From: Kitagawia praeruptora
Lineage: Eukaryota; Streptophyta; Magnoliopsida; Apiales; Apiaceae
Direction of reading: 5' to 3'
Assembly: GCA_037693485.1 (NCBI GenBank)
Contig: CM075345.1
Coordinates: 8,153,501 to 8,217,500, forward strand
DNA: 64,000 bases
Shown piece after piece: positions 1-10,738 of this stretch (positions are counted from its first letter, which is position 1; the number at the start of each line of letters is the position of its first letter). The position numbers and the translations under genes were made by a program. Below the pieces are notes generated by a model. That model did not search any database and was not told the DNA's origin. It saw nothing but the letters and a program-made list of their open reading frames with translations.

Positions 1-38
1 AAAATCATCTAGAATATATATAAAAATATACTCTATCA
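1..38 (-). repeat. Start of the 3' LTR
   Basis: These 38 bases match 5166-5203 exactly and, read on the minus strand, begin TGATAGAG, as the 5' LTR does. The adjacent bases 39-55 read on the minus strand give a G-rich stretch (GTGTGGGGATGT) in the position of a polypurine tract. Confidence 0.85.
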
Positions 39-2478
39 AACATCCCCACACTAAGCATTTGCACGTCCTCGGGCAAATAAGTGAAATAAAAACTAAGTCC
101 TAACAAACATCACTTTCGTAGATGACACGATTGCATTGAGCATATGCAACAAGCCGTTAAACCCCTAGGCAGCCCTAGTAGGACGAGTGTTGTCTCGTGA
201 GGGTTTATAGTGAATGTACCCACAAAATTCATCCAACCATGCAAAAGATCAATGCTAACACAACACCACACACACAAGTCCTCTCATGCCACATCAACTT
301 AAGAATCAAAGCAAACATACGATGTCTTGGTGTCGAAAGTGCAAGTATTCACGTAGTCTACTCAACCAGCATGCAGAAGGTCATAAAAATTCATGTCAAG
401 TGTAAAAATCGTTGGTAATCATACTAAGCCCACAAGAAATACATCTTTAAGTCTAAACCCGGGATCTCCTATGCCAAAACAAGTAATAACTCACCTTTCA
501 CTCAAAAACGAATATTCACTCAAGAACAAGGTTAAGTGTATCACTCAATTCCAACAAAATCATAAACACAACTTGACACTCGCAATCAATCTCACTCTCA
601 ACACAACATACATCACTGATGACAATCAAAAGGTCTTTATTCGGGTTGTAGCGTGGGCTAGGGACCAGGTATGTCAAGTAAAGCTAAAACAGGTTAATGT
701 CAAAAGCTAGTACCCAACAATAATCATTATTCAACTCCCTTTCTATTAAAACCAATACTTCCCCACACTTGGATTTTTCAATAACCCTTACATAATAACT
801 TGACTAGTCGAATGAAGAAGGATCATACAAACATAAGAATGCTCTCAAATTTATTTATTTATATTATTTTTTTTTTTCTGTTTTTTTTTTTTCAAGAGAG
901 CTAAGGAATAAACACAATGATCCATAGATATTTTTATGAATTTCGACTAGCAAGCATCAATCCAAAATCCATATTCCCCAAAAGTATGATCATCAATAAC
1001 CCCCCCTTTTATGAACACCTTATTACTCCCTTTAGCACGATACTAGCCTTTGACAATTTAGGTTCAAATTCAATGTAAGGCCAATAGAATAAAAAGGATA
1101 ATGGCAAGTAATGTGGTGTGTCACCGAAAGAATAGGATTAAGCTCAAAGGGTTAACTAATTGATCATGTATAAAAGGTGTGGAAATATGGGAAACACGAG
1201 GTTATACCTAATTGCCTTTATCATCTCATCATCAAGTAATGTCATGCATTTCAAGAAAGATCTCAAGTAAGTGCTAGTAATGTAAACAACATGTGGACAC
1301 TCAAGCAAACGAAAAATCATGCAAAAGATATGCATATAGGCTCAAAAACTCACTTGGTGTGACAAAACATAATCAATCCCAAGTAACAAGACTCTCTAAC
1401 GCACCTACTTGTACTCAAAGCATGAAAACCAAGTCATCTTGCACATATTCATGTCATTCTAATCACTTACAACATCCAATTAAGTCTACCAGCTTCAACT
1501 TGCTAGTGTAAGTGTGTGCACAAGAACAAAGCACGTCACTTCTCATACAAAAGCGTCAATAAACACAAGAATTCTACGCATGCATAGGTGTATCAAGCAA
1601 AATACAACAACTAATCAAATTGCATGGCTAGAATTATTTTTGGTATTTTTAATTTTTTTTGGTTTTTTTTTTTTTTAAACAAGTAATACACTACGTTGAG
1701 AACACCTCCCCACACTTAAGCGGTTCATTGTCCCCAATGAACTATTGAACAAGATACAAAACTACAACGAAAAACAAAATAAAACTACACTAAAAAGAAA
1801 CGAAAGAAAACTCCCCTGGAATCAAGATGTCGGTTGTGAAAACCACCCCTCAGTCGCTTAGAAGCCACCCACTCACCAATCATATGAACCAACCCAACAA
1901 TTTTTTTTCTCGCAAAAATCCCCTTTCCTTAGCAATTAGCCTCACATCAGCCGATTAAATTTAACCTCCACCGTCGAAAACGAAATTTCCCAACAATAGC
2001 ACTATCTCTCCCATGCTTACGAGCCAAAAGAATCAGTACCCAACTCACAAGAAGCTCCACCAAAAATTACCAAGCAATATCACACCAAAAATACCCCAAT
2101 ATATAAAAAATAATATAAATCCCAATTTACAAGAACACAAATTCGTAATCAAAATAAAATTTGAGAGAAGAAATAAACCCACTACGAATTGAAGAGGTGA
2201 ACTTGCAATTAATTCCTCTTTAGAATTGAATTTTTAGAGATTTAAATAAATAGAAGAGGAATTAGATTTGTATGGCTAGGTGTGTATATATATAAGATGA
2301 TGGATAGATGAGATTTAAAAATTTAGAGTGTAGGAGAGATTTGGAGAGGTTAAGATTTGATGTAGGATAGATATAGGAATTTAGAATTGAAGAAATTTGA
2401 GTTAAGATAGAATTTGTGGGAATTTTAGAGGTGAAAAACAAGAATTTTCGGGAAAAAATCTGGCAGAACAAGGGTGTA

Positions 2479-2620
2479 ACGCAGCCGCAGGCTGCGTTTC
2501 AGGGGCGCTGGGCGCACGAAAGACAGACACGCAGGAGCAACCTGCGTTACCGGGTAGCAGACTGCGCGGAAAGCAGTCACGCAGGCGCTGCCTGCGTGTT
2601 GGGGGTGCAGAGTGCGCTAC
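2479..2620 (-). repeat. Three 50-bp units, each with a 19-nt GC-rich hairpin
   Basis: Perfect or near-perfect 19-nt inverted repeats start at 2479, 2529 and 2579, exactly 50 bp apart: ACGCAGCCGCAGGCTGCGT, ACGCAGGAGCAACCTGCGT and ACGCAGGCGCTGCCTGCGT. Stems are 7-8 bp with 3-5 nt loops. Inner stem positions change in pairs between units. The second half of each unit also aligns (a GC-rich stretch ending in GCGC). The block is far more GC-rich than the surrounding element DNA. The function is unknown. Confidence 0.85.
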
Positions 2621-2685
2621 TGTTCATATTTTTTTTTAAAACACTCAAAAAAATTTTTTTTTTTTTTTTTTCCTACACTAATGCA

Positions 2686-2732
2686 TGGGTTGCCTCCCAC
2701 GAAGCGCTTCTTTAACGTCAATAGCTTGACGT
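2686..2732 (-). other. Cluster of three palindromes just downstream of the ORF stop
   Basis: Three back-to-back inverted repeats lie in 47 bp: TGGG-TTGCCT-CCCA at 2686-2699, the 10-bp palindrome GAAGCGCTTC at 2701-2710, and ACGTCAA-TAGC-TTGACGT at 2715-2732. On the element strand the cluster begins 16 nt after the stop codon of the 317-aa ORF. I recall similar AAGCGCTTxxTGGGAGGCAACCCA-like stretches in other plant LTR elements, but could not check this. An RNA structure acting in termination, packaging or translation is inference. Confidence 0.7.
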
Positions 2733-2748
2733 ATTATACCTGGAAACT

Positions 2749-3702
2749 TCAATGAGGATAAAAAGCAAACAGATGCACATATCTACGAATTTCTAATATA
2801 AGCATATTGTGCAAATAAACCTTAGATTCATTGAAAGGTACGAAAACTTCCAAGAACCTATCATGCTCAAGAGACTTGGAAACATCAAAATAGCTAGAAA
2901 AGTCGTCAGAATAATCATTATAAGTTCGACTCATATACTCCTCCCAAATCGGATCCTTATACTCTATAGCAAGATTTTCAACTTCCTCAATCTTAACTTC
3001 CTTCTCTTCTATAATTGGACACTCATCAATTTTAATCTCGTCTACCAATGTATTAAGCTCAAAATTTTCTAGATTTGGTAGAATTTCAATTGCATCCAAA
3101 TTATCATTAATGCGCGTGGGACAATTATCAACTACACAAGTATACTCATCAGACACAACATTATCATCAATTGCTAAACAAGAATCATGGCATAGAGGAA
3201 AATTGACACAAGGGGGAGTTCTATAACAACCTTCATACCACACTGCTCGAACTTCCCAAATAAAATTATTTAGTTTAGCATTCTCCTCGTACCAAGCTAT
3301 TGAATCACATGGAATATCATTGTCACTAGCAATCTCTAAAGTTGGTTTATCAAAAACTCCCAAAGAAAGTAAAGGAGGATTAGACTGAGTTCCTTGAATC
3401 ATTTTATTGAGTGCAATCTCCCAATCAGCAAGTAAAGAAGGATTAGACTGAGTTAAACTCGTATCAACATCATTACACATATATGGATAAACATCATCAT
3501 GATATTGATTTTCAAACGAATATGAATAATCATTGCTAGGGGCATATGGAGCATAAAATGAGTTCTCAGAATAGAACGAATTCACCTGATATGCATTACA
3601 ATCCTCATAAGAATTGAATTGTGGGTAAGGATTGAAGTCTTGATATTGTTCCTGACTGTTGTAGAAATTCTGAGCATTGTTCCAAGCAAAGTTGTACTCC
3701 AT
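2749..3702 (-). CDS. ORF in gag position, unknown function, Tyr/Asn/Gln-rich N-terminus
   Basis: This is a 317-aa uninterrupted ORF whose ATG lies about 160 nt after the primer-binding site, where gag normally begins. Residues 1-80 or so are rich in Tyr, Phe, Asn, Gln and Ser, with almost no Lys or Arg, resembling a prion-like low-complexity segment. A short motif around TQSNPSLL/TQSNPPLL is repeated near residues 83-112. The C-terminal half is acidic, rich in Glu, Ile and Asp, with no zinc knuckle and no DSG or DTG protease motif. I do not recognise a domain. It may be a degenerate or replaced gag of a non-autonomous element, or a protein peculiar to this family. An open frame of this length in AT-rich DNA suggests either a recent insertion or selection. 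Confidence 0.6.
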   Translation of the reverse strand: MEYNFAWNNAQNFYNSQEQYQDFNPYPQFNSYEDCNAYQVNSFYSENSFYAPYAPSNDYSYSFENQYHDDVYPYMCNDVDTSLTQSNPSLLADWEIALNKMIQGTQSNPPLLSLGVFDKPTLEIASDNDIPCDSIAWYEENAKLNNFIWEVRAVWYEGCYRTPPCVNFPLCHDSCLAIDDNVVSDEYTCVVDNCPTRINDNLDAIEILPNLENFELNTLVDEIKIDECPIIEEKEVKIEEVENLAIEYKDPIWEEYMSRTYNDYSDDFSSYFDVSKSLEHDRFLEVFVPFNESKVYLHNMLILEIRRYVHLFAFYPH

Positions 3703-3859
3703 CTAGTCTCTCTCCTCAAAACCTGTTTAAGTTGTCTACCTCAAAGAACCTGTAGACACTCCAAAGAAAGAAATACAAAAAGAAAGAAAAGAAAAATATA
3801 TACAAAGATAAAATCTAAACTACAAGAAACAATTAACTCAAAACCAATATTGCTGCCTT

Positions 3860-3876
3860 CCCCGGCAGCGGCGCCA
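3860..3876 (-). promoter_or_regulatory. Primer-binding site, tRNA-Asp type
   Basis: The plus strand reads ccccggcagcggcgcca, which differs at one base from the 3' end of plant tRNA-Asp as I remember it (CCCCGGCAACGGCGCCA). The minus strand therefore carries TGGCGCCGCTGCCGGGG, a primer site of the type used by Tat/Athila-like Ty3 elements. It is 3 nt from the LTR end at 3880, the usual spacing. Confidence 0.85.
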
Positions 3877-3879
3877 ATT

Positions 3880-5203
3880 TGTTAGTAGTATTTTTATGTG
3901 TTCGTTCACAGGGAAGGACTGATATCAATGTCAATCTCAAGTCTTTTATCTCTTGCAATTCAGAAGTGTGGAAGAATAGATTGGTGATTATGATTATTAA
4001 CTAAATTAAACTAATAAACAAATAAAAACTATATAATAACGATGAGAGAAAATAATCCAAGATTTGGGGTTCTTCAATTGACTACCAAGAATGTCTAATT
4101 TGTGTCTCTTGTTTGTTAAAAACAATCCTTCTAAGATTTACAACCTCCTCTTCCAAGGTAGATTATAGTGCCTACAACTACACCTAATTGTTACTTCCAT
4201 GATACAATCAAGATATAATCATAAACTATTAAAACCAAGGATTATATGTTTCACAATTCGCATATTAATCTTCCAATCAAATACTTGAATTATGTCTATC
4301 ATATCATGTACTAGAATTGCAACTCCTCTTCCAAGTTATCACAACTCCTAAGATACAATCAAAAGTTAGCTACTCTTCTAATTGTATAAAGCGCTCAATG
4401 ACAGATTAACAATAACAAGAGAAATCAAACAAACTCGATAAATCAACGAATACTACCCAACTCTTGGATAAAGGGAATTAACTACTCATAATTGAACAAA
4501 ACAAGTATATATATATAAAAACCACAAATCATGAGTTTAGAATTTAAGAACAAAGAATACAAATCTTGAAGTGTCTTGAACTCCGGACGAATTCCTTCGC
4601 TCCTTCCTTCAATCTTCTTCTCCAATTGATTCTCTCCCTTTTCTCTCAAAAGTCTATCTCTAAAATAGTTCTAGATCTAAAAATATGAATAGTAATGAGA
4701 ATAGGTTATGAATACCCTTAAAATAATACCCTAGATGTGTTTATATAGGCTGTAAAAGTCTTGCCCAATAAAAGTATTTTAGTACTCTAAATAAATTACA
4801 AGTAGGATTCCATAACTGAATAGGATTCCTTAATTAAAATTCGTAACTATATTTACTCCTCTGTTTCGGGGCTCTTCCAACTGGATTTTGCTTATTGGAC
4901 CACCTCTGAATTAAAGATAATTCCACAAGCTTCGCGTGGACAGTAAGATCGTCAAATTCTGACTTCTGGAACTCAAGATATGGCCAAAACAGTGTAGCAC
5001 AGCCCGTGTAACCCAATAATACGAATTTTCTCCTATTTTATCTCCAAAATAGCTCTTTTTGCTCCAAATCCTTCCAAGTCATGAATTCTTTATTTCCTAC
5101 AATAAAGCAATAAAATCTATTAAATAAAAATCCAAATCAATGCAAAACACAATAAATATGAGAATAAAATCATCTAGAATATATATAAAAATATACTCTA
5201 TCA
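3880..5203 (-). repeat. 5' LTR (1,324 bp)
   Basis: Read on the minus strand, it begins TGATAGAG and ends ACTAACA, so it has TG...CA ends, and is followed by the primer-binding site. Its outer 38 bases are repeated at 1-38. It is AT-rich with no ORF of interest. Flanking DNA beyond 5203 (GATAC) would be one copy of the target duplication; the other is outside the window. Confidence 0.85.
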
Positions 5204-5375
5204 GATACGGTTCGAATTTTTTTTAAAATCAAAGCCGTAAGATCAACGATCCAACGGCTCTGAAACCTTGTGTTGGTTAAACAGTACTTGTCAACCGGTT
5301 GCACCAGATCGGGAGCCTTTATATAATCGTTTTGTATAGATGAGATGCAATTAATTAGGGGTCATTGTTTTCAAG

Positions 5376-5615
5376 CATTGTTCTAAAAATTCCCGATTTA
5401 ACTGATTAATCCCCGATTAATCTTCTGTAAGCTAATCAACCGATTCGATTTTTGAAATCCGATTAATCCTATTAATTTATTTAAAATGATATGTTTAATT
5501 GTAAATTAGACTAATATATTAAATATTATAATATCCGATTAATCCCCGCCTACCCGATTAGGCGCTAGGCAGTACCCCATCCGCCCTGGACCGCCAAGTG
5601 GTTTCTGGAACACTG
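5376..5615. mobile_element. hAT-type MITE, 240 bp
   Basis: The element is bounded by a perfect 8-bp direct repeat TTTTCAAG at 5368-5375 and 5616-5623. Its ends are short imperfect inverted repeats (CATTGTTCTAAAAA against CAGTGTTCCAGAAA). An 8-bp duplication with CA-GTGTT-like ends is the hAT signature. The interior repeats short GATTAATCC and CCCGATTA motifs. There is no coding capacity. Confidence 0.8.
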
Positions 5616-5623
5616 TTTTCAAG

Positions 5624-6193
5624 ATAAGATAAGTAAAATTATAAATGATTAAAAATTATAGTCATAGATGGTTAATATATTTTTGAATAATTATTAAAAT
5701 TTTATCTTAATATATAATAAGAGTAAGATGGATTATATATATAATGGAAAATATGAGTAAAATTAGAGGTTCATGCCTTGCACGGACTTTTACGCTAATT
5801 TCTATTAAAAATATGAAATCCCGCGTGTATATATATAGTATATATACTTTTGTTCAAATAGAAACCAAAGTTTGGAAACTAGAAACCACTATCTCCACAT
5901 TCTATTTTACTATTTCTACACCATATTTTACTATCCCCACCCCTATATGACATTACCCACCCCCAATATGACACCATCATACTATCACCCACTCCCTATA
6001 TGACATTATCATGATATCAATCACTATTTTTATTTAATTATTCAATTTTTTATTTTTATGGTAGTGTTAGAACATCTAAAATATTATAAGATTTTTGTTT
6101 ACCGTCTCAAGATTTCAAAATGATTAATTATTTAACATTTAGAGTTCAGGTACGTAAACTATATTTCACTTTTGATTATTTTTGATTAGTTTC
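5624..6193. other. Gene-free AT-rich stretch with a fragment of a palindromic MITE
   Basis: No gene is visible. From about 5851 the sequence after an AT-rich tract (TTCAAATAGAAACC, then GAAACTAGAAACC) resembles the left end of the palindromic MITE at 28801. It is followed by a run of short C/A/T-rich repeats (variants of CACCCCTATATGACATTA). This is likely a decayed copy of the same family. Confidence 0.45.
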
Positions 6194-6196
6194 TTA

Positions 6197-6681
6197 GAGC
6201 ATCTTCAACCATCCCTTACCTAAAAATTTACATGAATTACCTTAAATAAAAACTATAGAGATTTTGTAAAAATGTTAATATTCCACTGGGTATTAAGAAC
6301 ATCTCCAATGACGTTAGCTAAAAATGATTGGCTAAATTACATAAAATATTGATTATGTAAAATTTGTCGAACCTGTAAGACATTGTGTTCCGAGGGTATT
6401 GGCTATAGTGATTGACTATATTTTAAAAATGGTATGTTATTAATATTTCAAGTTGTTATTGATGGAATATATAATTTTAATATAGAAATAAGTGATGTGG
6501 CAATTCACTACAGGTCTCTAGAGGTTCGACAAATATAGCTAACATCAAGAGATTATCTATAATTATAGATAACAATTTTGTTCCATTGGAGTGTAAATTT
6601 TTTTACACATTATTTATAATTCTTATTTATGGTAATTAATTTTAAAATTTAACTAAGGGGTCTCTCCCATTGGAGATGCTC
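6197..6681. mobile_element. PIF/Harbinger (Tourist-like) MITE, 485 bp
   Basis: The ends are GAGCATCTTCAACC and, in reverse, GAGCATCTCCAATGG. The flanking direct repeat is TTA at 6194-6196 and 6682-6684, the 3-bp target of PIF/Harbinger elements. A second internal copy of the end motif (AACATCTCCAATG near 6300) suggests an element inserted in, or recombined with, a sibling. Relatives of the same family lie at 51548-52345. Confidence 0.75.
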
Positions 6682-6684
6682 TTA

Positions 6685-7174
6685 ACTCTTAGCAAAAATT
6701 TTAGCCAATATATTTAAATTTTTAGCCAACAAAAATATATTGGATATATTTGCTGAATCTTTAGAGATCTGTAGTAAACATTTCATTTTTATTGCCTTAT
6801 TAAAAAATAGATTCTTTGTATAACAACCAGAAATAATAATAATGTACCATTTTTAAAATATAATCAATCTTTATACAAATTTTATTGGAGCACAATAATG
6901 TGAAATAAGAACGCTGGTATAGTTCACTTCCATTCAATTAAAATTTGGTGACTCTCGAAATAGCTAAGGACACAGCACTAGTCCATGCTACTTATCCATG
7001 TTTTAAGCCACATATGAATATTGACTTATTGGACCATCTGCTCTGCCTACAGTTTTCCCCTGGTGGAGTTGAATATTGACTTTTGTACTTTGGTAGTGGG
7101 CCCTATTTACTTTTCAGTTTACCATCTGTCTACAGATTTCTCCTATTTAATCTTTATTGTTATTGTGTTTGATG
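6685..7174. other. Intergenic, nothing recognised
   Basis: AT-rich DNA without a supported gene, RNA gene or transposon end. Confidence 0.5.
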
Positions 7175-7906
7175 TAGAGATGCACAAAAAGCTCGAGCCC
7201 GAAAATTTGGCCCGACCCGATTCGGCAAAACCCGGTCAAAGCCCGGCCCGAGGGTCTTAAACGGTCCCTATATTTTTGGGCAAAGCCCGGGCCGGCCCGG
7301 CAAAAGCCCGGTCTTAGCCCGGTCTTTTAAAAAGCCCGATCTTCGGCCCGACCCGATTAAAAACCCGGTTCGGCCCGAAAAAGCCCGTGTAAAATTCGAT
7401 TATTCTAGTATACTTACATAAATATTTATGTATTTACACTTACTACAAATATAAAAATAATTTAAGTACATATATATTTACATATTCATTATTAATAATA
7501 AAATTATTTATATGCATATATTACGATACATGAACGAAAATAAGCTAAGTACACGTGTAATCAATTAATATATCATCAAATCAAAAAGTAAATCGATAAA
7601 TGTAATATTTGTATCGGCAAAATAGATTGTTTAACACATGTCTGCCATTACTACATAAAGAACTTATGTAACATAAAATCTCGATCCGATTTGATCCCGG
7701 AAAAAGCCCGATCCGGTCCGGCCCGCTTCAGGCCCGGAAAAAAGCCCACCGCGGCCCGCTTCAAGGGCCTAAACGGGCTCATATTTTTCACAAAAACCCG
7801 ACCCGGCCCGGTCAAAGTCAAAGCCCGGGCCGGGCTTTAACCAAAAAACCCGGGCTTTTCAAAGTCCGGTCAAAGCCCGGCCCAATGGGCCTTTTGTGTA
7901 TCTCTA
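7175..7906. mobile_element. hAT-type MITE with GC-rich 'GCCCGG' subterminal repeats, 732 bp
   Basis: A perfect 8-bp duplication GTTTGATG flanks the element (7167-7174, 7907-7914). The terminal inverted repeats are TAGAGATGCACAAAAAGC and TAGAGATACACAAAAGGC. About 200 bp at each end is packed with GCCCGG/GGCCCG repeats, while the middle is AT-rich. It has no ORF of family interest. The structure matches that of 26237-26918. Confidence 0.85.
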
Positions 7907-7914
7907 GTTTGATG

Positions 7915-8053
7915 TGTATGAACGAGTACAAATAAACCAACCCAGCCCAAAAGAATGATTAGCCTTAAGCAATTGGACCTAAGAACTTTAGTACTATATT
8001 TCAGTCCAGATCATTTATCAGTCATTCAGTCCAATAATTAACACAGAAGCTTC
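7915..8053. other. Short intergenic spacer
   Basis: Unremarkable AT-rich sequence between a hAT MITE and a retroposon tail. Confidence 0.4.
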
Positions 8054-8870
8054 TTTTTTTTTTTTTTTTTTTTTTGACAAAATGTAGAAGATTATATTAC
8101 TGAAACAAACCAATAAAATAGCGGGACAAACCCCCGACTATCAATACGACCAGGTTGAAAAACAAATATATTGTTTGCTGATCGTTTAACAAACTGAACT
8201 TAAAAGTTCTTGAAGCTAAGAACAAGTTTGAAAACATCCGAAACGATCCAAACTGCTCCAACATCTCTGAAAGCAACGGTACTACAATTGACCACATCAC
8301 GTAAGATCCGTTGATACCCCAGTGTTCGGAAGCCTCAGTTCCATAAATTAGAGGAACGACACTCCAGCTATCTACATGCCAGATACCAGCTATAGACATG
8401 TCGAAAGTGGGAACCCCCAAAGGCTGAGCAATACCCCAGCTATCTACATGCCGAATACCAGCTATAGACATGCCGAAAGTGAAAATAAGATGACGAACAA
8501 TCTTTAGTTGTGAGTGGTGAGCTCTTGCAATAATCGTTAACTTGCCAGCTTCGATGCGGAATTTTCGGATCCCCCAAAATATCAGCAAAATTATTCTCAG
8601 CAGATACATACAAGCAAATACCAACATACAAACAAAACTCGCCACACAGGCGAGACGAAAAAACACGCCAAAAGGCGAGACGAAGATCCAAAATCAAAGT
8701 TCTCGGAATAACACCAAATTTTGGTATGATGTTAAGAAGGAGAAATGGAATCTCAAGGTATTTTTTATTTTCAGAAACTAGCTCTAGATCGGAACAGATC
8801 TGAGAAAATTCGAAGGAATTTTCGGAGCTTTATTGAAGAAAAAGCTGTGATAATTGAAGGGGGGAAGGGG
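8054..8870 (-). mobile_element. Poly(A) retroposon, copy A (about 0.8 kb)
   Basis: The minus strand ends in a 22-nt A run (T run at 8054-8075) and starts near 8870 in a purine-rich stretch. Blocks of it match the element at 14480-15180: the AGATCTGAGAAAATT region, the GCATCGAAGC region, CAGCTATAGAC, and a CAACCTGGTTG...TTTGTCCCG block near the 3' end. It holds a continuous 189-codon frame (8097-8666) but no reverse transcriptase. A 72-bp segment (starting at 8364 and 8436) is tandemly duplicated in this copy only. It is probably a short LINE derivative or LINE-mobilised element. No target duplication could be fixed. Confidence 0.65.
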
Positions 8871-9245
8871 GTTAATTTTCTAATTATCTTTTTAATTCGA
8901 TTAACTAGGGTTTGTTTTTAATTTTGCTCAAATTATACATATATTTTGTTGTTTTGATTATGTAGATTGAGTTATTTTTAGGGTTTAGTGAGAAAATAAT
9001 TAAAATTCTAAATTTATGTTGATTCAGGTTGGACTTCGTATGCTTCTTTATCCCTTCAGTACTAGCGTCGTCGTCGGAACCGCGTGGTAATCATCTTACT
9101 CTGCTCCATTTTCGATATGTTTTGGATGATATACAGGTCATATTAATGTAGTTGTTTGAAGATACAAACAACTATATAAATATATAGTTTGAATGTATTA
9201 TTAATGGGTAATAATGTAGTTGTTTGAACCTTGAGTAATGAAAAA

Positions 9246-9697
9246 TTGCCTAGTAGTATGAACTTTTGGTAATGAGGATACGGTAAACCTTTTATCTGTG
9301 TGAGCTTGCTATGTTTTTTTTGTCCAGTTATGGTTGCTTTCCAATTGATTATCATCATCCACACTGACCACACACAAGCATAGTAAGCATCTAGTCGATT
9401 AATCGACAAGATGCGAAGATTTTGAAGTACTGGCAATAGCAGGGTTACGTTTCGTTAGGGTTATGTTTCATTTTACAGTTGGAGCAGAAGTGGTCAAAGT
9501 TGGTGCAAGATTTAGTTTCCTACAAAAAAAAAAAAAAATCACCACTTACATAATAACTAGTATATTCATTCGAAATAACATACTATTATTTGTCTCCGAG
9601 GATCCTTTTCATTTTTGTATTCATATTTCTTCTTCGCATATATCCTGGGCATGCATTTGTACATTAAAATTGCCTAGTAGTATGAACTTTTGGTAAT
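9246..9697 (+). repeat. Direct repeat of about 28 bp inside the HVA22-like remnant
   Basis: The string TGCCTAGTAGTATGAACTTT and the bases after it occur at about 9248 and again at about 9671, about 423 bp apart. Other short strings (TAATGTAGTTGTTTGAA near 9145 and 9212) are also duplicated. This is probably a local duplication. Confidence 0.6.
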
Positions 9698-9735
9698 GCA
9701 TTCTCGAGAAGCTATGCATATTGTAGGAGAAGCTC

Positions 9736-10015
9736 TATAATGAGCAAAAACCGAAATGGCATTTGCCTTTGATGATTCTGACTTGGAAGGGGGTGAAGTG
9801 CCTCCATGATGGCCCGTTGGTCATAACACCTGTGACAGGCAACTCGCAAGTGAAAGGAGTCTCGGTAGACAATGGTACTTCAGTGGATATCTCGTTTCAT
9901 GATGCATTCTCGAAGATGGGATACAACGATTCTTGTTCCACTATGCCCGTCTATGGATTCTATAGAGTTGAGTCAAGAATTAAAGAAACTATTCGGCTAT
10001 CCATGATAATATATT
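9736..10015 (+). pseudogene. Ty3-type aspartic protease fragment
   Basis: From about 9763 the translation contains a pattern typical of plant Ty3 polyproteins around the protease: a VDNGTSVDI-like active-site strand (plants often have DNGSSADI), DAFSKMGY, then MPVYGF and a V-E motif. A frameshift near 9785 separates it from an upstream acidic FDDSD segment. Only about 90 codons survive, with no reverse transcriptase. It lies inside the HVA22-like remnant and is probably part of an insertion. Confidence 0.65.
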
Positions 10016-10381
10016 GACTTGCTCTCATAATTTTGTTCAAAAATATTTTTGTACATGCTTTAAAACGTTTATGTTAAATATATTTTTATTTTATAAATAA
10101 TTGATAATTTTACTATTTTATTTATTCTACTAATTTGATTGGAATATTTATGCAACTAAATTAAATTGTGGTAAACGGTAACCCCAGTTGGACTTATTAA
10201 CACCAGGTGGGTGTATTAACCCCAACTGGGTTTACTTGTTTCTAGAATTTTGTTTCCCTGCCCTTCGGCCCTTGTTATTTAGAGTTAGACTTGCTCTTAT
10301 AATTTTGTTCAAAAATATTTGGAGTTAGACATTCTTTAAAATATTCTTAATCGCTAAATATATAAAAGGTTTCACTAATAT

Positions 10382-10415
10382 TTTTAGTGAATATAAAATG
10401 TAATATTCACTAAAA
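10382..10415. repeat. Perfect 13-bp inverted repeat
   Basis: TTTTAGTGAATAT (10382-10394) and its reverse complement (10403-10415) are separated by 8 nt. Short TTTTTAGTG strings recur to about 10490. The role is unknown. Confidence 0.6.
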
Positions 10416-10738
10416 GGTAATGTTTTGTTTTTTTGCCTTATATTTTTTAGTCATTGTCCCTGTGTATTTTTAGTGATTGTCCATGTGTTTTTTAGTGAAT
10501 ATATAAATATGTTTAATTTCAAATATTTTCCATATAATGTAATTTATGGTTTTATCCCTAAAAGATTTACGCTAAAATATAACACAATCAACAAAAAAAG
10601 AAACTAATAATCAATCAAGTTCAGCATTATATATTTCTTAACTTTTAATTTTCGTACATATGAATTTTTTTTATAAAATCTTCATAAATAATCAATCTTC
10701 TTTCATACATAATTTAAAAAGCAAAAACAAATCAATCT

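Larger units (their letters stand above)
1..5203 (-). mobile_element. Ty3-type LTR retrotransposon, probably non-autonomous, 3' end off the window
   Basis: On the minus strand the element reads from a 5' LTR (3880-5203) through an Asp-tRNA-type primer site (3860-3876), one ORF (2749-3702), hairpin arrays and about 2.2 kb of non-coding AT-rich DNA to the first 38 bases of the 3' LTR at 1-38. Those 38 bases are identical to 5166-5203. The only convincing ORF is 317 aa; no protease, reverse transcriptase or integrase motif is visible in about 3.8 kb of internal DNA. This fits a LARD-type derivative that would depend on Tat/Athila/Ogre-like relatives. Other ORFs here (for example 197-418, 393-710, 1293-1511) have no family features. 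The outer end beyond base 1 and the target duplication cannot be seen. Confidence 0.8.

Noticed and set aside
197..1511. Short ORFs on the plus strand at the left edge
   Set aside because: They lie in the non-coding internal part of a minus-strand retroelement and show no conserved features.
2479..2620. CRISPR-like repeats at 50-bp spacing
   Set aside because: Only three units; the 'spacers' are related to one another; it is part of an LTR retroelement.
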